A DNA stretch of 64,000 nucleotides, taken from contig NC_019904.1 of NCBI RefSeq assembly GCF_000325705.1, forward strand, positions 3,474,001 to 3,538,000, given 5' to 3'. Position numbers and translations under genes: made by a program. Every line of letters starts with the position of its first letter. The stretch's first letter is position 1. Under the pieces are notes generated by a model. The model was not told where the DNA came from and made no database searches. It saw only the letters and a program-made list of their open reading frames with translations. This document shows positions 1-8,485 of this stretch, one piece after another. This DNA is from Echinicola vietnamensis DSM 17526 (GTDB taxonomy: Bacteria > Bacteroidota > Bacteroidia > Cytophagales > Cyclobacteriaceae).

Positions 1-1
1 A

Positions 2-1210
2 CAACAGCCTCTCCCAAAAGGAACATTGACCATAGGGAAGTTACTTCAAGAAGCGGGTTACAAGACTGGGGCGATAGGAAAGTGGGGACTAGGCATGACG
101 GGCAATTCCGGAGCACCGAACCAGCAGGGCTTTGACTATTTTTATGGATACTTGGATCAACGGCAAGCGCACAATTACTATCCTACACATCTGTGGGAAA
201 ACGATCATTGGGACAGTCTTTCAAATCCCTATATTTTCGTTCATGCTCCTTCTGCAGGTGGGAGTGAAGCAAATGTGCAGGCCATGACTGCTTTTGCGAA
301 GAGTGGTTTGAAATACGGAGACGAGGGATTCTTTGATGCCTATAAAGGAGATGAATATGCCGTAGATCACATGACCGAAAAGGCGACGCAGTTTATCAGA
401 AACCATAAGGATGGGCCTTTTTTCCTTTACTTACCGTATACCATTCCACACGTTTCCCTTCAGGTTCCGGATGAAGCGGTAAAACCTTATTTGGGTCGCT
501 TTGAGGAGGAGCCGTATTTGGGCCAGCAGGGTTATGCTCCGCATGAATTTCCCAAATCCGCCTATGCTGCCATGATCAGTTACCTTGATAATGAAGTAGG
601 TAAAATCCTTCAGCTGTTAAAGGAAGAGGGATTGGATGAAAATACACTCGTGATTTTTACCAGTGACAATGGCCCTACTTTCAATGGTGGGGTGGATGCG
701 GGCTATTTTAACAGCACTGCTGGATTAAGGGGCCTTAAAATGGATGTTTATGAAGGGGGAATTCGCATGCCGATGATCGCAAGATGGCCCGGAAAGGTTC
801 CCGCCAATACCAAATCAGATCATGTTTCTGCCCAATATGATGTGATGGCTACATTTGCAGCTCTTACCGGAACGGCTATACCTGGCGAAACGGATGGAGT
901 ATCATTCCTTCCGACATTGTTGGGGGATCATTTAGCGCAACAGCCTCACGAATTCCTATATTTTGAATATCCAGAGAAGGGAGGCCAATTGGCCATTCGG
1001 ATGGGGAAATGGAAGGGAGTGAAAACCAATTTAAAGCAACATCCCGATGCCAAATGGGAGTTATACGACCTTCAAAACGATGTTAAGGAGACCACAGATG
1101 TAGCGGACATGCATGAAGATATAATTTTACGGCTTGATGAAATTGCTAAAGAGGAACATAAAACCCCGGCATTTGAACAATGGGATTTTATGGGGAAGGT
1201 CTTGAGATAA
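2..1210 (+). CDS. Sulfatase (arylsulfatase family), 5' end cut by the window
   Basis: This is the C-terminal part of a type I sulfatase, which hydrolyses sulfate esters, probably on a sulfated polysaccharide. The frame is open from base 2, so the start lies outside the window. A TTG at base 26 is not the true start, because residues before it (PLPKGT) already fit the family. Visible motifs are the second sulfatase signature GYKTGAIGKWGLG, a PHVSLQVPDE segment, the metal-binding segment FTSDNGPTFNGG, and GLRGLKMDVYEGGIRMP near the substrate-binding lysine. The formylglycine motif (C/S-x-P-x-R) would lie upstream and cannot be checked, so the type of maturation is unknown. The C-terminal region contains WELYDLQNDVKETTDVA, typical of the S1 family. 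A secreted SGNH hydrolase follows 226 bases downstream on the same strand, which suggests joint use on a decorated glycan. Confidence 0.93.
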   Translation, partial: QQPLPKGTLTIGKLLQEAGYKTGAIGKWGLGMTGNSGAPNQQGFDYFYGYLDQRQAHNYYPTHLWENDHWDSLSNPYIFVHAPSAGGSEANVQAMTAFAKSGLKYGDEGFFDAYKGDEYAVDHMTEKATQFIRNHKDGPFFLYLPYTIPHVSLQVPDEAVKPYLGRFEEEPYLGQQGYAPHEFPKSAYAAMISYLDNEVGKILQLLKEEGLDENTLVIFTSDNGPTFNGGVDAGYFNSTAGLRGLKMDVYEGGIRMPMIARWPGKVPANTKSDHVSAQYDVMATFAALTGTAIPGETDGVSFLPTLLGDHLAQQPHEFLYFEYPEKGGQLAIRMGKWKGVKTNLKQHPDAKWELYDLQNDVKETTDVADMHEDIILRLDEIAKEEHKTPAFEQWDFMGKVLR

Positions 1211-1436
1211 ATATGGGGTATCTATTTTTTTGAGATAGATGTGGTACAAATAGGGTTGCATACATCTTTTGAAGATGGTAGTTTTAGGCTTTAAAATTTG
1301 GAATAGGCCCATTACAAATGGGTTTTAGGGAATGGTAACAGCTTGGCAGCAGGTTCAGTGCTTATTCAGAGACTTCCATTTTTGATTCCATATTTGAAAA
1401 GAGCATGCAAAGGTTAATCTAAAATATATATAAATA

Positions 1437-2525
1437 ATGAAACGGTTTGTTTTAATGTTCAGCTTGGTGCTGATACACACTTTTTTGTGCGCGCAGGAGC
1501 TTGTGTGGTTTGATCCCTTAATGGCAGAAAAGGAAGTCGTCGAAGGACAAGGTTGGTCGGGAATTGAGTTTAACCGGTTGCCAGACGATGCCAAAGCGCA
1601 GGTAAGAGAGCCTGTTTGGGGGCTTTCGCGGAATGCAGCTGGTTTATTGATTAGGTTTGCCTCAGATGCTGCTGAAGTTCACGTTAAATTCAAACCAGGT
1701 TCCCGGTTATCCATGCCCCATATGCCTTCTACGGGGGTGACAGGACTGGACCTCTATGCGAGGGACGACAGGGGCAGCTGGAGATGGGTGAGAGGAAAGT
1801 ATCGGTTTTCACCAGAGGAAGTCAGCTATACTTTTGTCGTGCCAAATGCCACAGGAATTCATCGGGAATATCAATTGTACCTGCCCCTTTACAACAGTCT
1901 GAGTGCGCTTAAGGTTGGAGTGATGAAGGATGATACGTTTGCATTTATGTCCAAAAGAGAAGCGGCACCGATCGTGGTATATGGAACATCCATTGCACAA
2001 GGAGCCTGTGCGAGTCGACCGGGCATGGCGTGGACCAATATCGTAGGACGGTCCCTGGATGTACCCATGATCAATTTGGCCTTTTCTGGAAATGGGCGGT
2101 TGGAGCCAGAAGTGTTGGATTATGTGAAGCAGATTGATGCGGCGGTATTTGTATTGGATTGTCTGCCCAACCTTGGCCCATGGGGAGGATTTACTGAAGA
2201 AGTGGTAAAAGCAAAAATCCTAGCGGCCGTTAGGACGTTGAAGGCTGCTCATCCGAAAATGCCCGTGTTACTGGTAGAGCATGCGGGGTATTCGGACGGT
2301 TGGATGGATCCAGATAGGAAGAGCGCCTATACCAATTTGAATGAATGGGCAGCAAGTTGCTTTCAGACGTTGAAGGATTCAGGCGTGAAAGGTTTGTATT
2401 TGCTTTCGAAAGAAGAGATGGGCTTGGGGAATGAAGATTTTGTGGACGGAACACACCCGACGGATTTGGGCATGCAGCACTATGCTGATGCATACATAAA
2501 AAAGCTGAAAGAGATTTTACAGTGA
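1437..2525 (+). CDS. Secreted SGNH/GDSL hydrolase with GxDLY N-terminal domain
   Basis: This is a probable secreted or periplasmic esterase of 362 residues. A signal peptide ends near residues 18-20 (TFLCAQ). The N-terminal beta-rich domain carries the GxDLY hallmark (GLDLYARD, residues 103-110), which in known families precedes an SGNH esterase domain. The catalytic domain has the nucleophile block YGTSIAQGA (Ser185) and the C-terminal block DGTHPTDLG with Asp337 and His340 as the other triad members. An NL-FSGNG segment supplies the oxyanion Gly/Asn. Known relatives are thought to remove acetyl or other acyl groups from glycans; the substrate here is unknown. It follows the sulfatase on the same strand, which favours a role in removing polysaccharide decorations. 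The ATG at 1437 is the only start that gives a proper signal peptide. Confidence 0.88.
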   Translation: MKRFVLMFSLVLIHTFLCAQELVWFDPLMAEKEVVEGQGWSGIEFNRLPDDAKAQVREPVWGLSRNAAGLLIRFASDAAEVHVKFKPGSRLSMPHMPSTGVTGLDLYARDDRGSWRWVRGKYRFSPEEVSYTFVVPNATGIHREYQLYLPLYNSLSALKVGVMKDDTFAFMSKREAAPIVVYGTSIAQGACASRPGMAWTNIVGRSLDVPMINLAFSGNGRLEPEVLDYVKQIDAAVFVLDCLPNLGPWGGFTEEVVKAKILAAVRTLKAAHPKMPVLLVEHAGYSDGWMDPDRKSAYTNLNEWAASCFQTLKDSGVKGLYLLSKEEMGLGNEDFVDGTHPTDLGMQHYADAYIKKLKEILQ

Positions 2526-2565
2526 ATGAGGGGGTAAAATAGGCGTTTAGTTAAGTTTAATGCCG

Positions 2566-3966
2566 CTACATGTTTCCTCCCAAAGCCAAATAGAGGTTGA
2601 CACGCTGGATGATTTTTTCTGTTTGGACACGAAGTAGAGTGATTTTAGAAGAATACAGGTCCATTTGCTGAAGGGTGACGTTGCGCAGATCTGATTTCCC
2701 TACTTTATAAGCAATTTGTTCCAGTTCAAAGGCCTTTTGGTTTTGAGCCACTTCACGGGTGAGGATGGTTTCCCTTGAATCGATGTTTTGAACGGTTTCC
2801 AAAGCCGTTTCCACATCGTTTATGGCATTTAGGACCGTTTGGGCATATTCTATGGTCGCCTGTTCTTGCTCCATTGTTTTGATTTCCACATTTTGCTTTA
2901 ACATACCTCCTTGGTAAATGGGGGCAATCAACGAGCCTCCCAAGCTTCGGATGGGGTTCGAAAATTCCGGTACCAATTGGATAACCTGACTGTTTACCAC
3001 ACCAAAATTTCCCGTAAGGCTTAGCTGGGGCAATTTGGCGGCTATGGCCGATCGGACACGGTGAAAACTGGCGTTAAAGCGGTGCTGGGCAGCAAGCACA
3101 TCAGGACGGCGCTCCAATAGCTGTAAGGGGATGCCTGCGGGAATAGTGCTGTTTATCTTCATCAGGGAATCCCTTACGGCCACTTCGGCCTGCGGATACC
3201 TGCCCAAGATCAATTCCAAAGCCCGCAACTGATTATGGTAGGCCAGGTCAAGCAGGCGACTGCCATCTTCGGCAGAGCTGAGGTTGGCTTGGGCCACGCT
3301 CACGTCTTTCTCATTACCGATACCGACGTCCAGTCGCTTTTGGGCGAGTGACACCAAGGTTTCTGAGAGCTTGACCATCTCTTCAGCAAGGCTTTTTTCA
3401 AGGTATAATTCAGTTGCCAAATAATAATTTCTAACCACTGCAGCCGCCAGAGAAAGACGAGCATAACTTACTTCCATTCCCAAGGCTTCATATTCCTCTA
3501 TTTGGGCATGTTTGGTGTTTCTGAGCTTTCCCCAAATATCAATTTCCCAAGAGGCCGAAAATACAGCGCCGTTCAGTCCACCAGCAAAACTTCCCCCGAG
3601 CTTACTGTTTTCTCTTGCCATGCCATTTATAGCTGGCCTTAGCGCTCCTTGGGCCATTTTTACATACCCTTCAGCTTGTTCAAGACGCGATTGACTGATG
3701 CGCAGGTCGGTGTTATAAGCTATGGCTTCTTTTACCAAGGTGTCCAAAAGCGGATCCGAAAATGCTGCAAGCCAGTTTTCGGTAAACTCAGTCGAATCTG
3801 ATTGCCCTTCCTGGGCTTCTTGCCAAGTGGAAGGAAGAATAAAATTGGCAAATGATTCCTCTTGGAGCTCTTCAGAAGTAGGAGGGGACTTGACTTTACA
3901 GCCACTCGGATACCACCCTACAAATAACAGTAATCCCCAGAAGATGAGGTTTATAAAGCGCTTCAT
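2566..3966 (-). CDS. NodT/TolC-type outer-membrane efflux lipoprotein
   Basis: This is the outer-membrane channel of a tripartite efflux or secretion complex, 466 residues long. The N-terminus is a lipoprotein signal with a lipobox ending at Cys23 (YPSGC), as in NodT-type outer-membrane factors. The rest shows the two-fold repeat of the OEP family: long alpha-helical segments (for example RISQSRLEQAEGYVK and QAEVAVRDSL) and the diagnostic LLERRPDVLAAQHR motif. Its start lies 4 bases after the end of the HlyD-type adaptor gene, so the two are almost certainly co-transcribed, with the DUF3302 gene first. No inner-membrane pump of the RND, MFS or ABC class lies in the unit, which is unusual. Confidence 0.92.
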   Translation of the reverse strand: MKRFINLIFWGLLLFVGWYPSGCKVKSPPTSEELQEESFANFILPSTWQEAQEGQSDSTEFTENWLAAFSDPLLDTLVKEAIAYNTDLRISQSRLEQAEGYVKMAQGALRPAINGMARENSKLGGSFAGGLNGAVFSASWEIDIWGKLRNTKHAQIEEYEALGMEVSYARLSLAAAVVRNYYLATELYLEKSLAEEMVKLSETLVSLAQKRLDVGIGNEKDVSVAQANLSSAEDGSRLLDLAYHNQLRALELILGRYPQAEVAVRDSLMKINSTIPAGIPLQLLERRPDVLAAQHRFNASFHRVRSAIAAKLPQLSLTGNFGVVNSQVIQLVPEFSNPIRSLGGSLIAPIYQGGMLKQNVEIKTMEQEQATIEYAQTVLNAINDVETALETVQNIDSRETILTREVAQNQKAFELEQIAYKVGKSDLRNVTLQQMDLYSSKITLLRVQTEKIIQRVNLYLALGGNM

Positions 3967-3970
3967 ACCA

Positions 3971-5149
3971 TTAATGTAATTTAAGGATGAGCCAATCGAT
4001 TTTGGTGCCTACACGGATGATCACTTTTCTGATAAGATGGATCAGTTTTCCATGTTCCGTGTAAATGGCTCCTTGGCCAACGGCTCCTGGAGCCAGAAAA
4101 ACGTCGTTGTCTTCATCAATGGTCAGCCTGACAGCAAACCTTCCTTCGTGATGCCCCATTTCTTTGGTGTCTGGAATCCTGCCACTGGCCGTTAGCTGAC
4201 CCTGTGCATTTGCCCAAACGATATGGTCTACCGTACACTTGATAATTCTATTTGGATGTGTCCGTAGGGCTATTTCTGCTTCATTCCCTTTTTCTACCCT
4301 TCTGAGTTCGTTTTGTGCAAATAAAGCTACGACCCATTGTTCATCTTCTACAAATGACATGACAGGCTTAATGGGGAATTGGACTGCCATGGCTCCCGTC
4401 CTCAATTGGAGATTGACGACCCTTCCATCTGCAGGGGCACGGTAAACCGTTTGATCGAGCCTCCACTTGGCCATGGCCAAATCCGATTTGGCCTGCTCAA
4501 GGGCCGCCCGGGCTTCTGAAACCTGTGCAAATTCTCCTTCATCAGATTGGGCAGAAAGCCGCTGAATTACCTGAGATTTTTCCGACTCTGCGACCGCCAG
4601 CTGTGCCTCTAGGTTTTTTAAATTAGTCTCGGCCTGCTCATAGTCAAATTGTGATCCCGCACCGCTTTGGGCAAGTTCTTTGGTCTGTTCCAGCCGCTTT
4701 ACGGCCAAGTCTATTTGGGTGTTGATCACTCGGATGTGGTTGTTGGAAGTGGTGAGCTGGGATTCCAACTCCCGATCAAAGGCTTCAGCACTGACCAACT
4801 TGGCTTCCAAACCGGGAAGTTTTGCCTCAATATTTTTTACTTCCAACTCGAAGGGTAAAGGGTCTATTCTGAAAAGGGTGTCACCTTTTTTTACATGTTC
4901 ATTGGGTTCCACCGGCACATCCACTACCAGGCCCGTAACCCGGGGAACCACTTCTACATTATAATTCATTACCCTGACATCATGGGAAGAGGGTGCTACG
5001 ATGTTCAAAATTAGGATAAGTAAGGCAATGGACACGACCGGAATAATGAAGACAATGACTTGGCTGACGGTGTTCCAAGGTAGGAGTTTGAACTTGAAAA
5101 ATATAAGCCAAACAATGCCGGAGTAAATTAAAAGTAAAAGTATTTCCAT
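3971..5149 (-). CDS. HlyD/EmrA-type membrane fusion protein (YibH/YiaV-like)
   Basis: This is a periplasmic adaptor of 392 residues anchored in the inner membrane. It starts with two hydrophobic stretches (about residues 2-19 and 29-50). The lipoyl/barrel-sandwich half-motif VPRVTGLVVDVPVEPNEHV follows, then a coiled-coil hairpin (about 90-225, rich in Q, E, A and L), the second half-motif YRAPADGRVVNL, and a beta-barrel. The C-terminal segment HLIRKVIIRVGTKIDWL resembles the end of E. coli YibH/YiaV, as does the two-segment membrane anchor. In enterobacteria those proteins are encoded beside DUF3302 proteins (YibI/YiaW), exactly as here. The cargo is unknown. Confidence 0.9.
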   Translation of the reverse strand: MEILLLLIYSGIVWLIFFKFKLLPWNTVSQVIVFIIPVVSIALLILILNIVAPSSHDVRVMNYNVEVVPRVTGLVVDVPVEPNEHVKKGDTLFRIDPLPFELEVKNIEAKLPGLEAKLVSAEAFDRELESQLTTSNNHIRVINTQIDLAVKRLEQTKELAQSGAGSQFDYEQAETNLKNLEAQLAVAESEKSQVIQRLSAQSDEGEFAQVSEARAALEQAKSDLAMAKWRLDQTVYRAPADGRVVNLQLRTGAMAVQFPIKPVMSFVEDEQWVVALFAQNELRRVEKGNEAEIALRTHPNRIIKCTVDHIVWANAQGQLTASGRIPDTKEMGHHEGRFAVRLTIDEDNDVFLAPGAVGQGAIYTEHGKLIHLIRKVIIRVGTKIDWLILKLH

Positions 5150-5187
5150 ATTTCAGGGGATGATAAGTTGAATGAATAGTCTTAAGT

Positions 5188-5598
5188 TCAGGTGTCTTTA
5201 CTGTCTTGATTTTTGTTTTTTTCCGCTTTAAATTCACTAAAGCTTTGTTCATGGTAATCTCCTTCATCCGTGCCATAGGCCATTTTATAAAACACGGGTT
5301 TAGTATAGGCCCAAAGCCAAGCTATTGGCCAAAGCATTCCCCCAAATAGCAGCGAAAGGAGGCACAGCGTCTTGATCGCTTGGGCTTGTGGGTGTTTCCT
5401 TTTTTCGGCAATTTTTTCTGGAAGTACATGTACCATGAGAAAAGCACCAATTCCTACAATGGGGGCAACAATGAGGGCAACCCAACTTATCACATCAGCT
5501 ATTTTGTCCTCAAAGGCGGAAGCATAAAGAAATGATGGAGAAAGGGAAATCCCTATTGTCAACATCAATAGCTTATTCGTAAATGAGCTGCTTTTCAT
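5188..5598 (-). CDS. DUF3302 small inner-membrane protein (YiaW/YibI-like)
   Basis: This is a protein of 136 residues. The ATG at 5598 was chosen because it gives a signal-like hydrophobic N-terminus (MKSSSFTNKLLML...). A longer frame to 5697 would add 33 charged residues with no support. There are two further membrane segments, VISWVALIVAPIVGIGAFLMV and a second one around LLFGGMLWPIAWLWAY. Between them is the basic motif EKIAEKRKHPQAQAIK, which matches the pattern of the DUF3302 family (in E. coli YiaW: IAKKRNHPHADAI followed by IWPFLWIWA). The C-terminus is hydrophilic and charged. It is first in a three-gene unit with the HlyD adaptor (38 bases downstream) and the NodT channel. Its function is unknown; a regulatory or assembly role for the adaptor is an inference from repeated gene pairing. 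Confidence 0.8.
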   Translation of the reverse strand: MKSSSFTNKLLMLTIGISLSPSFLYASAFEDKIADVISWVALIVAPIVGIGAFLMVHVLPEKIAEKRKHPQAQAIKTLCLLSLLFGGMLWPIAWLWAYTKPVFYKMAYGTDEGDYHEQSFSEFKAEKNKNQDSKDT

Positions 5599-5878
5599 AA
5601 TTGACTTTATTTTATTGCCAGTTGGTCGGCGTGCTGAAATAATAAACCAGGGTGCGCTAAGATTTTCCTTAGGGATGTAAAAAATAACTTTGCCCAAAGA
5701 TTAATCTCATGTCCGCTAACAGTTAAAGTTAACGGATAAAGCGACGAAATGGGATGGCTGATCCTTTCATCTTGTGAAGAATTATAAATCCGTGCAATTT
5801 TAAGCCTGGATATTTAAAGAATGATTGGGGATTTAGCTGTAAAGGAGGCTTTTAGGTGATTTGACTGCTTTAATCACC

Positions 5879-8485
5879 TTAACTGAGCATGATGGTGCCC
5901 TTTGGAGAATTGCCTGCCTTGATGCCATTTTTCACTCTTACTATTCCTGTCTCGGAGTCTTTGACCCGTATGGTGAATTTTTCTTTGTTAAACACCTTTG
6001 GCGTAAAGCCATTTCCTTTTAGGGGTAGTGTGTAAACGCACTCTCCAGTGGATTCTCTAATGAGCTCGAGGACAGGATTATTCATGCCGTTTACTTTGAT
6101 CTTAGGAAGATAGGCAACCGCTTTTCTGCCATAGTTGTCTTCTTGCTTTACCGTGATGGGCCATCCGAGATATTGGCCGTTCGGAGAGGTTTGGGGATCC
6201 ACATATTTTGGCCAGCATTCGGTGGTAATGGTACGGGATTTTTTGTCAAAAGTGATGATGCCATAGCCGGTAGCTCGGTCATACACGATGGAAGGTTCCA
6301 TCCCTGTTTTTCTGGGATTGGCCACGGCTTTTACCGTCATTTTATTACCAAAACCATCTTCATAGTTTCCAGTATAAAGTGGGGTTTCCGGTGAATGTTT
6401 TCGGGGATCGGTGACAGGCGGCCACCACCTCCTTGGCCAAATATTATTGAGTGCCGGTCCGGCAAAGGCAAAACCACTGTCTCCATATTCATCTACACCA
6501 TACTGCGTGAAGCTGGCCAAATGCTGATCTCCCGCAATGTGAAACGCAAAGCATTTTCTGATCTTTTCTATGGCCTTATCTCTTCCTTCTTGCGGCCAGC
6601 CATTGCTGTCCATGTCGCCGTTGATTGTATCCCCGGTTACATATTCAGCAAGTGTGGGGATTTCCAATTTAGGCACGACGGAGTCGTCCATGGCCTCCGC
6701 GGGTAAGGTAGAAACGGTGTTAAAGATTGTTTGGCTAACCAAGGCTTTCATTTTCACACCTCCTGACCAATCCCCAGCCCAATGCTCCAAAAATGCTAGC
6801 TGTCGTTCTCCCAATAGTTTGGCATTCTTGACCCGGTGTTTTTTGATATCAAAGGCAGGGTTTCTGATCCAACCATTCCAGATATCAGCTTCTTCAGGAA
6901 GGACATGCTTAGGAGCCGATTTCCATTTGCGGTCTTCCAATATCGCAAAACTGACCCCTCCAAAAGTCCAGTCCGTGTAATAAACTTCAATGCCATTTTT
7001 GACGGGTGTCGGATCATAGGGATCTGGTAGGTGGGATGTTTGGCATTTTTGGACCATATTGACCCACCTGGGTTCCATTTTATAGCCTCCTGAATCTTGG
7101 GCCGGGGCTCCCCAGCCCTTGGAAATATCGGCTGCTTTTCCTGCTTCACCCCATATATTCCCATGGTAGACATCATGATCATCCGGAATGATCGCACAAG
7201 GGATATGACGATAGATATTGCGATAAGACCAACCAAACATCATCCATTTGCGCAAGTAGTCCAAGGCGGCCTTGTCCACTGGTGATTGCTGGATTCCAAA
7301 ACCGCCCGTTCCTTCATAAAATTGATCACCGACAAAAAATGCCAAGTCAGGTTGGTGATGGTTGACGTATTCGGGAACTTCTGCATCCGGAAAGCCATAG
7401 TCGCAGTTGCAACTGAATACTGCAGCTTTTACGGTTTGCTTATTTTCGGGAATTGGGGTGATGCTCCCTTCGTAGTAATAGCTCCTATGTTCTTCACGAA
7501 GCGGAAGTGTCACTTTAAGCCGGTAAGGAATCTGTTCTGTATGATCCCAATGTTCATGACGGAAATGAACCGTTCTGGAAAGTGGGTCAATGGTGGATTG
7601 CCCCATGTCTGCCCAATTTCCATCAATTTTCATTTGTAAGGTAACATGGTGGTCGGGATTTTTCTCTATTGGGGCCAGCTGTCCCGTGAGCTTTAGTATT
7701 CCTTTATGTATGGTGTACTGAGCAAAACAAACGGGGCCGTATTCATGTTCGCTACTGGAAACTAGCTTGGATCCTGATATGCTCCATCGAGAAAAAGTAC
7801 AGGATGGGATCTCTATTTCACCCTCATCCGATTTTTGCACAGACGATACCAATGCCACATTTCCAGCTAATTTTTCAGGAGAGATGAGATCCTGGGGAAT
7901 AGGAAATTCCTGATGGCTTCCCTCTTCGGAAGTAAGGATTACTTGATGTTGGAAATGGTCTGCCACCACTATCTGGAGTTTGACGTGGTCAGCTAATAGA
8001 GATTTGTCAAGGGAGAAAAGCTGGTCCGCTATTTTTAGTTTTCCCGAAGTGGTCACACCAATGTCGATACCTTTACCGTGTACGGCAGCAGATCGGTAAT
8101 CGTCAAATTTGCCCTTAATCCCTATCCGGATGCCAAAATAATTTTCGTCAGCAACTGGAAGGTTTTTGGCCGGGGTTAACTCTACGGCGATTTCTAGGTT
8201 TCCAGGGGTGGGTTGGACTTGAGTGGTAAGGCAATGAAGGGTTCGATTGGAGCCACTTACTTGGCAGACCGCTTTTCCCGCTTGAATTTTCCAGTCCTGC
8301 AAGCGGTTGGCCCAGTATTCAGGCCCTGCCCAGTCCATATCTGGCCATTTTTCCCAATCACTCCTAAAATGCAGGCTAGTGGTTTTTTCCACCAATCGAA
8401 CGGTCTCGGATAGGGGGGAGAGCATGCCCATTCCTGGTGTCAATGCGCCCAATGCCATGATTTTAAGTGATTTGCGTCTTTTCAT
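5879..8485 (-). CDS. PhoD-like metallophosphatase with large N-terminal extension
   Basis: This is an 868-residue exported phosphatase-like protein. The N-terminus MKRRKSLKIMALGAL is a twin-arginine-like signal (RRKSLK). Roughly residues 40-310 form a beta-rich, laminin-G-like or jelly-roll-like region followed by a short domain. The PhoD core then begins with VFSCNCDYGFPDAE. Metal-binding segments are PDLAFFVGDQFYEG, IIPDDHDVYHGNIWG and the late HIAGDQHLASF. SFAILEDRKWK is also typical of the family. Family members are Ca/Fe-dependent phosphodiesterases or phosphomonoesterases; the substrate here cannot be told. The gene stands alone, between the efflux unit and a repeat-rich non-coding stretch. 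The start at 8485 is supported by the Tat-like signal. Confidence 0.88.
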   Translation of the reverse strand: MKRRKSLKIMALGALTPGMGMLSPLSETVRLVEKTTSLHFRSDWEKWPDMDWAGPEYWANRLQDWKIQAGKAVCQVSGSNRTLHCLTTQVQPTPGNLEIAVELTPAKNLPVADENYFGIRIGIKGKFDDYRSAAVHGKGIDIGVTTSGKLKIADQLFSLDKSLLADHVKLQIVVADHFQHQVILTSEEGSHQEFPIPQDLISPEKLAGNVALVSSVQKSDEGEIEIPSCTFSRWSISGSKLVSSSEHEYGPVCFAQYTIHKGILKLTGQLAPIEKNPDHHVTLQMKIDGNWADMGQSTIDPLSRTVHFRHEHWDHTEQIPYRLKVTLPLREEHRSYYYEGSITPIPENKQTVKAAVFSCNCDYGFPDAEVPEYVNHHQPDLAFFVGDQFYEGTGGFGIQQSPVDKAALDYLRKWMMFGWSYRNIYRHIPCAIIPDDHDVYHGNIWGEAGKAADISKGWGAPAQDSGGYKMEPRWVNMVQKCQTSHLPDPYDPTPVKNGIEVYYTDWTFGGVSFAILEDRKWKSAPKHVLPEEADIWNGWIRNPAFDIKKHRVKNAKLLGERQLAFLEHWAGDWSGGVKMKALVSQTIFNTVSTLPAEAMDDSVVPKLEIPTLAEYVTGDTINGDMDSNGWPQEGRDKAIEKIRKCFAFHIAGDQHLASFTQYGVDEYGDSGFAFAGPALNNIWPRRWWPPVTDPRKHSPETPLYTGNYEDGFGNKMTVKAVANPRKTGMEPSIVYDRATGYGIITFDKKSRTITTECWPKYVDPQTSPNGQYLGWPITVKQEDNYGRKAVAYLPKIKVNGMNNPVLELIRESTGECVYTLPLKGNGFTPKVFNKEKFTIRVKDSETGIVRVKNGIKAGNSPKGTIMLS

